Below are positions 1-7,818 of a stretch of 33,559 nt of DNA, piece after piece. The notes beneath the pieces are model-generated. The model ran no database searches. It was not told where the DNA came from and saw nothing but the letters and a program-made list of their open reading frames with translations. Positions within the stretch are counted from its first letter, which is position 1; each line of letters starts with the position of its first letter. Source of the DNA: DATECU01 sp035286745 (GTDB taxonomy: Bacteria > Acidobacteriota > Vicinamibacteria > Fen-336); the NCBI GenBank assembly GCA_035286745.1, contig DATECU010000103.1, positions 1 through 33,559 of the forward strand, read 5' to 3'. The translations under genes and the position numbers were made by a program.

Positions 1-401
1 GCACCCATGGCCAGCCAGCAGGCGCGCCCCTTGCCAGGCTCGCCGATATAGAGGCCTGCCGCGTCGAGCTCGTGCAGGAAGCGCTGGACCGCTGGCGCTT
101 CGTTCCACACGATGACCTTGCGGTGGGGGTAGGGGGCAAAGTACTCCTGGGTTCGCAGATAGTCGGTGTGGCCCGCCTGGTTGAGGGAAACCACCAGGGT
201 GTCCAGATAGCACACCTGGCGGAGCTCTTCCAGGATGCCGGCGAGAGCCGGCCTCTCCATCTCTGCGGGCAGCATGGGAATGACCAGGGCCACCGGGAAG
301 CGTTTGGCGAAGATCTGGATGCGCGCTTCCAGTTCCTCGACTGGGCGGGCAACCAGGCGAGGCAGGGCGGTCACCGGTCCGAACTGATGGAAGTCGCTCA
401 T
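1..401 (-). CDS. Glycosyltransferase, N-terminal part (runs off left edge)
   Basis: The first 133 residues are visible, starting at the ATG at 401. The start overlaps the stop of the upstream antiporter gene as ATGA, so the two are probably translationally coupled. The protein has an Ile-Pro-Met-Leu-rich strand (about residues 40-45), then a strand with VVSLNQ (about 70-75), and GKGRACWLAMG near residues 123-133. This resembles the N-terminal sugar-nucleotide-binding half of GT-A glycosyltransferases of the glucosyl-3-phosphoglycerate synthase (GT81/GT2-like) type, in which a KGR..W motif precedes the metal-binding Asp motif. That motif would lie beyond the window. Donor and acceptor cannot be told from this fragment, and the family call is from memory of the pattern. 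Confidence 0.6.
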   Translation of the reverse strand, partial: MSDFHQFGPVTALPRLVARPVEELEARIQIFAKRFPVALVIPMLPAEMERPALAGILEELRQVCYLDTLVVSLNQAGHTDYLRTQEYFAPYPHRKVIVWNEAPAVQRFLHELDAAGLYIGEPGKGRACWLAMG

Positions 402-1681
402 GGCAGCTTCTCCGCGCCGGCAGGCACGCGGCGCCTCATCGACCAGAGCAGCAGGGGCGGCGTGGCCATGGTGGTCGCCACCACCATGAAGACGGCTGCG
501 GCGTAGGTGCCGCCGTCGATGACCGGTCGTCCCCCCAACATCAACTGAGCACCGATCCCCGCGAAGATCAGCCCCACCTCACCGCGAGGCATCATGCCCA
601 ATCCGACCGTCAGCCTGGACAACCCCTTCGGCACCGCCAACCCACAGGCGAGCTTACCCAGGATGGCAGCGACGGTCAGCAAGGTGGCGAAGCCCAGAAC
701 CGCCGGGCTCACGAAGGAGCGGACGTCCACCAGCATTCCCATGCGGACAAAGAAGACGGGGACGAACAAGGCGATCAGCGGTTCGAGGCTCAGGTGGAGC
801 GGCTGTTCACCGCGCCCAACGTGGCCCTCGAAGTGGACCTCTTCCAGCACCAGGCCGGCCGCGAAGGCGCCGACGATGGGAGCCAGCCCTGCCACCAGAG
901 CCAGGTAGGAGAAGGCGAAGCAGAGGCTGAGCGACAGCGCCAGCACCACACCCGATGACTGGAGGGCGAGGGCGGCCCGAAATAGACGCGGCGACAACAG
1001 GGACCCGACCACCAGGGCGCCCACCAGGAAGACGAACGCCTTGAGGACGATGGAAGCGACGGCCGCCCAGCCCAGGGCCTGGCCGGTGCCGGCGGCGGTG
1101 ATGATGCCGGAAATCACCGCGAGCACGAGCAGACCCAGGACGTCGTCGATCACGGCGGCGCCCAGGATGATCCGTGCGAACGGGGTCTTCACCGCCCCCG
1201 CGTCCTTCAGGACCCGGGCCGTGATGCCGACGCTGGTGGCCGCCAGCATGGCGCCCAGGAAGGCGTGCAGCATCCAGGAGTCGTGCGGCCGGAGCAGTTC
1301 CCCCACCCCGAACCCCAGCAGCATCGGCGTCACCACGCCGACCGACGCCACCGCCGCGGCGCGACCGCCGACCGCCATCATCTCCCTGGGCGTCGATTCC
1401 AGGCCCACGTGGAAGAGCAACAGGATAGCCCCCAACTCCGCCAGGATCGCGAAGGTCTCGTTTTGCGCAAGGTGCGAGACGTCCGGGCCACCCAGGAGCG
1501 GCACGTTGCCCAGCACGATGCCGACCATCAGCTCACCGAGAACGGCGGGCTGCCCGAACCTCTGGGCCAGCTCTCCGGCCAGCTTGGCGCTGGCCAGAAT
1601 GAAAGCCAGCAGCAGAAGCACCTGCGGAACGCCGCTGGGGCCGTGGCTGCTGCCTGCGGTCAACGTCAGGAACAGGTGCAC
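398..1681 (-). CDS. CPA2-family cation/proton antiporter
   Basis: A 427-residue integral membrane protein with about a dozen hydrophobic segments. Family hallmarks are FGQPAVLGEL near residues 42-51 in the first inverted repeat, the paired acidic residues VIDD at 177-180 in the ion-binding helix, and PRGEVGLI at 365-372. The paired Asp is typical of electrogenic Na+/H+ exchangers of the NapA/KefB group. The protein stops shortly after the last helix, so it lacks the cytoplasmic RCK/TrkA-N domain found in KefB and KefC. The start is a GTG at 1681 preceded by GGGAGG seven bases upstream. It should exchange Na+ or K+ for protons across the inner membrane. It is coupled to the downstream glycosyltransferase by a 4-base overlap. 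The 224 bases upstream of it (1682-1905) show no gene. Confidence 0.88.
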   Translation of the reverse strand: MHLFLTLTAGSSHGPSGVPQVLLLLAFILASAKLAGELAQRFGQPAVLGELMVGIVLGNVPLLGGPDVSHLAQNETFAILAELGAILLLFHVGLESTPREMMAVGGRAAAVASVGVVTPMLLGFGVGELLRPHDSWMLHAFLGAMLAATSVGITARVLKDAGAVKTPFARIILGAAVIDDVLGLLVLAVISGIITAAGTGQALGWAAVASIVLKAFVFLVGALVVGSLLSPRLFRAALALQSSGVVLALSLSLCFAFSYLALVAGLAPIVGAFAAGLVLEEVHFEGHVGRGEQPLHLSLEPLIALFVPVFFVRMGMLVDVRSFVSPAVLGFATLLTVAAILGKLACGLAVPKGLSRLTVGLGMMPRGEVGLIFAGIGAQLMLGGRPVIDGGTYAAAVFMVVATTMATPPLLLWSMRRRVPAGAEKLP

Positions 1682-1905
1682 CGGAGTCCTCCCGTGAAGA
1701 GCGGCTTCGAGGTCGCGAGCGGCTCGAAAGCCGCGGAAGCGCTAGCGGGGGGCTGGCGGCGGGTCGTGCTGGGAGCTGGGTGTCGCCTCGGGCGAAAGGG
1801 GTGTCAGTGCCGGCGAGCGATAGGAGCGCAGGGGAACACCATGAGCCACGGCGGCGAACGGCGGCAAGACCAGCAGGCGTTGCCCGGGCATGGGAGCACT
1901 ATACC

Positions 1906-3441
1906 TCAACCCCAGGGGAGCAGGAGCAGCAGGCCGACCATGGCGCCAAACGCTCCGACGAGCAGGACCGTGGCCCTCTCAGGCCAGCGCAGCGGGGGCG
2001 GGGACAAGGTGGCACGGGCCACACCGAGCGCGACGCCGGCGGCCGTCGCCAAGCCGCTGACGTTCCACCACAGCCACGAGACCTGAGGAGCCAGCACGCC
2101 CAGGGCCAGGTTCGCGCCCAACCCCGCCAGCAGGCCGAGGATGGCGGCGGAGCCGGTGACCCGCGGGGCCAGCACCCCGAGGGCGAAGACCGCCAGGATG
2201 GGGCCGTAGAAGGCCGATCCCACCTGGTTCACCAGCTCGATGACACCGGCGCCGCTCCTCGCAAAGGCCAGGCCGGCGACCACGGCGAAGAGCCCCCAGG
2301 CCAGCGACACCCCCCGTGAGAGCCATACGTTCTGTGCAGCCGGCGAACAACCCCAGAGGTCCTCCAGCGTGACCGCCGCCAGCGAGTTGAGGGCGGAGTC
2401 GATGGACGACATGGCAGCGGCCAGGATGGCGGCCAGCAGCAGGCCGCGCAGTCCCACCGGCAGGTAGGTCGTCATGAAGATGGGAACCAGACTGTCGGCG
2501 GGCTGGCCAGCCATCCTGGCGGCGAAGGCCGCATCCACGCTGAGCAAGCCTGACAGCAGCAAGCCGAGCCCGCAGTAAGTGAGGACCAGCGGGAAGCGCA
2601 ACAGCCCGTTGAGGAGGAGGGCACGCCGGGCATCGGCGTCGCTCCTCGCGGCCAGCAGGCGCTGCGCCTGGCTCTGGTCGCAGCCGTAGTACGAGACGTA
2701 AAGGAAGAACCCACCCAGCAGCATCGGCCAGAGTCCGAAGGTGCTGGTCGCGTCCATGCCCAACGCGTCGGGCGCCAGCGCCCGGAGCCGCTCGGGCGGG
2801 ATCGCCTCCAGCAGGCCCAGCCCGTGCTTGGCCAGAAGGAAAGCCCCTGAGATCAAGACGCCTCCCCAGAGGACGGCGAGCTGCAAGACGTCGCTCCAGA
2901 TGTCGGCGGTGATGCCGCCCAGGCTGGTGTAGGCCACCGCGAACAGGCCGATCCCCAGAAGCGCGTTCTCCACGGAGCAACCGAGCGCCCGCGCCACCAC
3001 CAGCGCCGAGGCATAGAGGATGACGCCCAGCGCGAGCCCACGCGAGAGCAGAAAGGCCGCGGCGAGAAGGCGGCGAGTGCCCGCGCCATAGCGTGCTTCG
3101 GCATAGGCGTAGATGGAAGCGCCGCCAACAGAGCGCAGGGCCGGAAGCAGCACCGTCATCACCGCCAGCATGGCCAGGGGAAGCGCCAGCTCGTACTGCA
3201 GCCAGCGCAGGCCGCCGCCTTCGCGGAGCGCGACGAAGGCAGGGGCGCCGACCAGACTGACCGCGCTCGCCTGGTTCGCGAGCATGGAGAAGGCAAGGGT
3301 GCGACCGCCCATGGTCCGGCCCGCCAGGAAGTAGTCCTCGCCGGTTCGCTGGCGGCGGGCGATGGCAACCGAGATGCCGAGAACGGCCGCCAGGTACAGG
3401 ACCAGGATCAGGGTGTCCGGCCAGCCCAGGCTCGTGCTCAT
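1906..3441 (-). CDS. Sodium:solute symporter (SSS family)
   Basis: A 511-residue multi-spanning protein of the SSS (PutP/SGLT-like) family. The N-terminal region has the family pattern DYFLAGR then a helix with SMLANQASAVSLVGAPA, and AYTSLGGITADIWSDVLQ lies in the middle, close to the family signature G.GG...D..QD/Q. It would import an organic solute with Na+ across the inner membrane; the substrate cannot be predicted. The start at 3441 (MSTSLGWPD) is chosen because AGGTG lies just before it and because translation further upstream would run through the Ca2+/Na+ exchanger gene in another frame. It lies 5 bases downstream of the exchanger stop, so the two are surely co-transcribed. Confidence 0.88.
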   Translation of the reverse strand: MSTSLGWPDTLILVLYLAAVLGISVAIARRQRTGEDYFLAGRTMGGRTLAFSMLANQASAVSLVGAPAFVALREGGGLRWLQYELALPLAMLAVMTVLLPALRSVGGASIYAYAEARYGAGTRRLLAAAFLLSRGLALGVILYASALVVARALGCSVENALLGIGLFAVAYTSLGGITADIWSDVLQLAVLWGGVLISGAFLLAKHGLGLLEAIPPERLRALAPDALGMDATSTFGLWPMLLGGFFLYVSYYGCDQSQAQRLLAARSDADARRALLLNGLLRFPLVLTYCGLGLLLSGLLSVDAAFAARMAGQPADSLVPIFMTTYLPVGLRGLLLAAILAAAMSSIDSALNSLAAVTLEDLWGCSPAAQNVWLSRGVSLAWGLFAVVAGLAFARSGAGVIELVNQVGSAFYGPILAVFALGVLAPRVTGSAAILGLLAGLGANLALGVLAPQVSWLWWNVSGLATAAGVALGVARATLSPPPLRWPERATVLLVGAFGAMVGLLLLLPWG

Positions 3442-3446
3442 CGCAC

Positions 3447-4565
3447 CTAACCAACCTGAGCCCGCTCCCCTGGTGGCCGGCGGAAGGCGCGCAGGCTGAG
3501 GACCACCAGGGTCAACGCGGTCAGGGGAAGAACAAAGGCGGCCATGGTCGAGCTGAAGGCGGGGAGAGCATCGTGGCGGGTGGCGGCCAGCACCAGGTAC
3601 AGCGTGTAGATCCCGTAGTAGGCCAGGAAGAGCAGGCCTTCCCAGCGGGCGATGGCGTAGCCGGTGAAGAAGATGGGCAGGCAGGCGACCGCCACCGCGA
3701 TCATCACCGGGATGTCGAAGCGGAGAGCCGGCTCGGAGACCGGGATGCCGGTGGGGCTCAGCAAGCTGGTGAGGCCCAGGACCGAGAGGATGTTGAAGAT
3801 GTTGCTGCCCACGGCGTTGCCCACCGCGATGTCGCGTTCGCCGCGGAGTGCCGCCACGATCGAGGTCACCAGCTCGGGCAGCGAGGTGCCGATGGCCACG
3901 ATGGTGAGGCCGATGATCAGGTCGCTCACACCTAGCGATCGAGCCAGGGTCACCGCACCCGCGACCAGCCAGCGGGACCCCACCACCAGTAGCGCGACCC
4001 CGCCGCCGACCAGGAGCAGGTTGGCGAGAAGGCCCGAAGACCTGGCGCTCCCCCCGTACTCGTGTTCGTACTCGGCAGCCACCGGGGCCGGCACCGGCCT
4101 GCGGCTCTGCCGGATGACGACCACCGTGTAGGTGAGGACCCCGGCGAAGAGCAAAAGCCCATCGAGCCGTCCCAGCCGCCCGTCGAGCCCGAGGATCCCC
4201 ATCAGGACCGAGGCACCGATCATGAGCGGCACGTCGAAGCGGACCAGTTGCTGCGCGACCAGGAGCGGGGTGATGGCAGCCGACAGGCCCAGAACGAAGA
4301 GGATGTTGAAGATGTTGCTGCCGACCACGTTGCCTATCGCAATATCGGCCTGCCCCCTGAAAGCCGACTGCACCGAGACCGCCAGCTCGGGGGCGCTGGT
4401 ACCGTAGGCGACGACGGTGAGCCCGATCACCAGCGGTGGGATGCCGAGTCGAGCCGCCATGCGGGAAGCCCCGCGGATGACCGACTCTCCCCCCAGGACC
4501 AGGCAAACCACGCCCAGCGCCAGGAGGGCGGCACATTGCAGGGCTGAGGTCGGGAGTGTGCTCAT
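3447..4565 (-). CDS. Ca2+/Na+ antiporter (CaCA superfamily, YrbG-like)
   Basis: A 372-residue protein with the two inverted alpha-repeats that define the CaCA superfamily. Repeat 1 has GTSAPE at 55-60 and GNVVGSNIFN at 78-87. Repeat 2 has GTSLPE at 226-231 and GNAVGSNIFN at 249-258. The glutamates of both GTS.PE motifs, which coordinate calcium in the archaeal NCX structure, are present. A hydrophilic loop rich in Glu and Tyr (about 160-178) separates the halves. It should exchange Ca2+ for Na+ or H+ at the inner membrane. It sits between the dynamin-like GTPase upstream (51-base gap) and the sodium symporter downstream (5-base gap). A second Na+-linked transporter next door suggests a shared ion-homeostasis transcript. 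Confidence 0.93.
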   Translation of the reverse strand: MSTLPTSALQCAALLALGVVCLVLGGESVIRGASRMAARLGIPPLVIGLTVVAYGTSAPELAVSVQSAFRGQADIAIGNVVGSNIFNILFVLGLSAAITPLLVAQQLVRFDVPLMIGASVLMGILGLDGRLGRLDGLLLFAGVLTYTVVVIRQSRRPVPAPVAAEYEHEYGGSARSSGLLANLLLVGGGVALLVVGSRWLVAGAVTLARSLGVSDLIIGLTIVAIGTSLPELVTSIVAALRGERDIAVGNAVGSNIFNILSVLGLTSLLSPTGIPVSEPALRFDIPVMIAVAVACLPIFFTGYAIARWEGLLFLAYYGIYTLYLVLAATRHDALPAFSSTMAAFVLPLTALTLVVLSLRAFRRPPGERAQVG

Positions 4566-4616
4566 GGCCGATGTCCGAGAGGAGTGGCGGTTCGAGACGC
4601 CGCGTGCTCAATCATG

Positions 4617-6350
4617 TCAGAGGGACTCGATCCGCGCCTTCACCGCCTCGAGCTCGCTGCGCAGGGCTGTGAGCTCCCCCCGCTGGCCGCGAAGGCGCTC
4701 GCCTTCGGAGCGCACGAAGCGGCTGTAGGGAGCAATCGCCTCCAGGATGCGCCCGCGGCTGCGCTCCAGCTCCCCGTCAAAGCTGTGGGAGAGGGTGGCC
4801 ATGAGCGTCTCCCGCATGACGGCAACCTTGGCGCGCAACTGCCGGTGTGCGGTCTGCCGGCGGGCGGGCAGCAGCAGCAGCCCCAGGACCGAGAGAGCGC
4901 CGGCCGCCATCACGCCGGTGACATCGGCGAAGGTCGTGGTGGCGAGCGCGGTGACCACTGCTCCCAGGCCGATGGCTCCAACCTGGAGCAGGGCGGCCCC
5001 GGCTACGATGTCGCGCACGGATCCAGCCAGGCGTCGCGCCTCTTCCGCGTGGTCGAAGCTCTCCACCGCCCGCTGGGCCTGGCGCCTCACCTCTTCCAGC
5101 AACCGCACTCGGTCCGACTCGAAGGCCCCGTCGATGTGGCCGACCATGCGTTCGGCGTGGGCAGCCTGCCGGCGGCGCAGCAACTCGGAGATGGCCCGGA
5201 ACTGCTTGAGCTCGCTGGCCACCATCCAGTCCACGATCTCGTCCACCCGCCTCTCCACCACCCGCGGCAGGTCCGCCACCACCTTCTGCTCGAACTGGTC
5301 GCGAATCCGCTCCCGGTTCAGCAGCTCGACGATCCGGCCCAGGCGCAGCGTGTCCTCGAAGAAGGCGTTGCCGCGGCGTTCCAGGTCGAGCAGCACGGTC
5401 TCCACATCGGCGAGACGGAAGCGAAAGTCGCGCGCCAGGTCCTCGCAGAACAGATCGAGTTGGCGGTCGATCTCCTCCAGGGCGGCGAAGTCGTCATCGA
5501 GCAGGGAAAGCCGCGCCTGAACCACCTGTTCGGCCTGGGTGAGAACCCTGAGCCCCACGCCTAGCGGATTCAGGAGCTTCAGGCGCACCCGTTCCGTCTC
5601 ATCGAGTGTGCCGGTGAGGAACCTCTCGAGTGCCCCAAAGCCGCTCGCGCGGAGCAGCTCTTCGTCGCCCTCGGCCTTGCCCCGCAGCGCCCGTCGCGCC
5701 GAGACGGCGTGGACCTCGGGGCTCTGGCCGAGCCATACGGCCGCCTTCTCCTTGACGAAGCCGAGGACATCGGTGAGGTCCCGCGGCGTCTCCAGGATGT
5801 CGGCCTTGTTGACCACCACCACCACCTTCTTGCCCCAGTCCCGGATCGTCTCCAGGAAGGCTCGCTCGCTCTCGGTGAAGGGCCGGTCGGCGGAGGTCAC
5901 GAAGATCACCAGGTCGGAACGGGGGACGAACTCGCGGGTGAGCGCCTCGTGGTCGCGGAGCACGGCGTTGGTCCCCGGGGTGTCGACGATGTTCAGCTCT
6001 CGCAAGACCTCGATCGGGGCGGTGATGATGTCGAGACTCGCCCCCTTGGCCTCGCGAACCACGGCGGGTCCATGCCTCAGGAGGCCGATGCGTGACGTGG
6101 TGGGGGTGACGCCCTCGTCGAGGATGCGTTGGCCCAGCAAGGCATTGATGACGGCGCTCTTGCCGGCGTTGAACTCGCCCACCACCACCAGCAGGAACAT
6201 CTCGCCGAGCTGCGCCAGCGAGTGGCTGACCGCCTCCTGGTCCTCCTGGGGGACGCGGAGCTGGGCCAGGGTCGTGAGCAGCGCGACGAGCAGGCGGCGC
6301 TCCTCGGCCAGGATGTCCCGGCGGTGCTGGTCGAGAACGAGCTCGATCAT
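4617..6350 (-). CDS. Bacterial dynamin-like GTPase
   Basis: A 577-residue protein with a complete GTPase core: P-loop GEFNAGKS at 58-65, switch threonines PTTSR at 83-87, DTPG at 123-126 and NKAD at 181-184. A long helical region follows, then a hydrophobic hairpin-like segment about 100 residues before the C-terminus (Ala/Leu-rich, ending LLLLPARR), and a terminal coiled-coil-like helix. This order (G domain, helical bundle, membrane paddle, GTPase effector-like helix) is that of bacterial dynamin-like proteins, which bind and reshape membranes. The start is placed at the ATG at 6350, 4 bases after the upstream gene; an in-frame ATG at 6401 would add 17 residues rich in Pro, Glu and Arg and overlap that gene by 47 bases. 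Neither has a strong ribosome binding site. Known relatives act in membrane repair or in defence. Confidence 0.88.
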   Translation of the reverse strand: MIELVLDQHRRDILAEERRLLVALLTTLAQLRVPQEDQEAVSHSLAQLGEMFLLVVVGEFNAGKSAVINALLGQRILDEGVTPTTSRIGLLRHGPAVVREAKGASLDIITAPIEVLRELNIVDTPGTNAVLRDHEALTREFVPRSDLVIFVTSADRPFTESERAFLETIRDWGKKVVVVVNKADILETPRDLTDVLGFVKEKAAVWLGQSPEVHAVSARRALRGKAEGDEELLRASGFGALERFLTGTLDETERVRLKLLNPLGVGLRVLTQAEQVVQARLSLLDDDFAALEEIDRQLDLFCEDLARDFRFRLADVETVLLDLERRGNAFFEDTLRLGRIVELLNRERIRDQFEQKVVADLPRVVERRVDEIVDWMVASELKQFRAISELLRRRQAAHAERMVGHIDGAFESDRVRLLEEVRRQAQRAVESFDHAEEARRLAGSVRDIVAGAALLQVGAIGLGAVVTALATTTFADVTGVMAAGALSVLGLLLLPARRQTAHRQLRAKVAVMRETLMATLSHSFDGELERSRGRILEAIAPYSRFVRSEGERLRGQRGELTALRSELEAVKARIESL

Positions 6351-6354
6351 GGGC

Positions 6355-6636
6355 TCAGGCGCTCTTTCCGGAGTCCGCTCGGGGCGATCGACCTTCGCCA
6401 AGCGCCCGCTGCCGCTCCCAGAAGGCGCGGAAGTCCTCCGCCTCCCACCGTTCGCGGAGCGCCTGCGCGTCCTCGATCGACCGGTGCTTGTGCACGCCCG
6501 GGGGAAAGTGGCGGGGGCAGGTGCGCGCGGCGAAATCCCAGACCGACGCCATGGCTCGCCACAGCTTGGGATCGCCGGGAGGGCGCCAGAGCGCGTCTTC
6601 GGTCTCCTGGAGGCTTCGGAACTTGCGGACCGGCAT
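6355..6636 (-). CDS. Small protein paired with nucleotidyltransferase (putative toxin-antitoxin partner)
   Basis: A 93-residue soluble protein, rich in Arg, Trp and Glu. Its middle carries a WDFAARTCPRHFPPGVHKHRS-like stretch, and small proteins of this type often sit next to nucleotidyltransferase genes. No known domain can be named with certainty. The ATG at 6636 shares one base with the stop of the upstream nucleotidyltransferase (TGATG); a GTG one codon earlier would give a 4-base overlap. The stop lies 4 bases before the dynamin-like GTPase. Tight coupling to a minimal nucleotidyltransferase suggests a two-component toxin-antitoxin or modification pair, with this gene as the partner. That is inference from gene order. 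Confidence 0.7.
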   Translation of the reverse strand: MPVRKFRSLQETEDALWRPPGDPKLWRAMASVWDFAARTCPRHFPPGVHKHRSIEDAQALRERWEAEDFRAFWERQRALGEGRSPRADSGKSA

Positions 6637-7106
6637 CACGGCTCTCCCAGGCCAAAACGCCGGCGCAGCGCCTCGGCATCGGCCCAGTCCTTGGGCCGGA
6701 CGGTGCCCTTCTTCATCTCGTACAGCATCGCCGGGGTTGCCACGTTGACCTTCAGACCATCGAAGTCGACCCGCTGGCTGGCGATGTTGTCGAACCGATA
6801 GACCTCACCCAGCCGCGCCAGGATGTCGAGGTAGAAGCTCCCCTCGGGCGGGACGTACTGCACGGAAGGGTAGTCGCCCAGCAGGTCCTCGGCCGTGATC
6901 TCGTCGATGTGGGGATCGTCGAACACGCTCCGCAGGGCTGTCTTCAGCCGCTCGATGTTCTCCGGGCTGGCCCCGACGAACACGTCGAGGTCCTCGGTCG
7001 CTCGGGCCAGGCCCAGCAGGTTGATGGCTGCCGCGCCGAAGACAACGTAGTCGACTCCCTCGGCCTCGAAGGCTGTGAGCACGCGCTTGACGGCGTCGAA
7101 GTTCAC
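6636..7106 (-). CDS. Minimal nucleotidyltransferase (DUF6036/AbiEii-like)
   Basis: A 156-residue protein with the Pol-beta nucleotidyltransferase core. It has FGAAAINLLG at 23-32, the metal-binding pair in TEDLDVFV at 37-44 (Asp39 and Asp41), and a likely third carboxylate in FYLDIL (Asp94). The protein is as short as the MNT and AbiEii-type enzymes that transfer nucleotides to a protein or tRNA in toxin-antitoxin systems. The C-terminal motif near MKKGTVRPKDWADAEAL matches the regulatory end of DUF6036 proteins as I remember them. The start is a GTG at 7106 with GAGG about 8 bases upstream. It is the first gene of a likely three-gene unit with the small partner protein and the dynamin-like GTPase. 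Confidence 0.82.
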   Translation of the reverse strand: MNFDAVKRVLTAFEAEGVDYVVFGAAAINLLGLARATEDLDVFVGASPENIERLKTALRSVFDDPHIDEITAEDLLGDYPSVQYVPPEGSFYLDILARLGEVYRFDNIASQRVDFDGLKVNVATPAMLYEMKKGTVRPKDWADAEALRRRFGLGEP

Positions 7107-7235
7107 CTGTGGCCTCGCACCATCTCGCGAGTCTACCCTGAGCCGCCCAGCGTCAGCAGCTCTCCGAGGGACGGCGACACGGCCGCCCAGGGCCGGACGA
7201 GGGAGGCCAGAGCCATGGAGGTCGCGGCCACGCGG

Positions 7236-7673
7236 TCACAGGTCGGCCAGGATCTCCTCGGGATGAGCCGCGGCGTTCACCTTCGGGTAGACCTTCCTGA
7301 CTTTCCCGTCAGGTCCGATCAGATAGGATATGCGTTTGGCATACTGGGCCTTGGCGTCCTCGCAGGCCCCGTAGGCCAGGCCCACCCGGCGGTCGGTGTC
7401 GCACAGGCAGGGGAAGTTGAAATCGAACTTCTTGGCGAAAGCCGCGTTCTCGCCCACGCTGTCGAAGCTGATGCCGAGGATGCGGACCTTCTTGTCTTCG
7501 TACTGTTTGATGCGGTCGCGGAACCCGCAACCCTCGGCGGTTCAACCCGGGGTGTCGGCCTTGGGGTAGAACCAGAGCACCAGGTTCGACCCGCGGTAGT
7601 CGCTGAGCCGCACGGTTTGACCGGTGTGGTCCTGGACGGCGAAGTCCGGCGCGTCTTGCCCCGCCTTCAGCAT
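7236..7673 (-). CDS. bcp: Selenocysteine-containing peroxiredoxin (BCP/PrxQ type)
   Basis: Read from the ATG at 7673, this is a 145-residue thioredoxin-fold peroxidase with one in-frame TGA at 7544-7542 (codon 44). The flanking residues are KADTPG before and TAEGCGFRD after, so the TGA sits exactly where BCP/PrxQ enzymes have the peroxidatic Cys of the PGCT motif. Cys49 lies five residues later, the spacing of the resolving Cys in E. coli BCP (C45/C50). The reading frame is intact on both sides and the downstream region (DRIKQYEDKKVRILGISFDSVGENAAFAKKF and on) matches the family. A SECIS-like hairpin follows the TGA. Selenocysteine peroxiredoxins are known in anaerobes and deltaproteobacteria. 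The enzyme would reduce hydroperoxides through a selenenyl-sulfide intermediate. A nonsense mutation at this one codon is the alternative, but is less likely. Confidence 0.85.
7514..7532 (-). promoter_or_regulatory. SECIS-like hairpin downstream of the UGA codon
   Basis: Nine bases after the UGA, the mRNA can form an 8-bp stem, GGUUGCGG (7532-7525) with CCGCGACC (7521-7514), containing one U-G wobble and closed by the loop GUU (7524-7522). The loop begins 18 bases after the UGA and starts with G. This agrees with the loose bacterial SECIS consensus of a short stem about 15-25 bases downstream with a G in the apical loop. It lies within codons for EGCGFRDR, so it must also satisfy the peroxiredoxin sequence. 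SelB would bind it to deliver selenocysteinyl-tRNA. Confidence 0.6.
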
Positions 7674-7818
7674 GTGGGGAACCTCCGCCCCGATCATAGC
7701 AGCCGGCGCTCAGGCTGGAAGGTGCCTGGCCCAGGGATTTGACTTCTCTTCTGCCGCGCCAGTAGCCTCCCCCGGTACCGGGCGAGGCGGCCCCTCGATC
7801 CCGGCGGTGCGAGGGACC

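Noticed and set aside
3442..4611. A 901-residue minus-strand frame joining the sodium symporter to upstream sequence
   Set aside because: The N-terminal 390 residues are an Arg/Pro/Gly-rich shadow of the Ca2+/Na+ exchanger gene; the true symporter starts at 3441.
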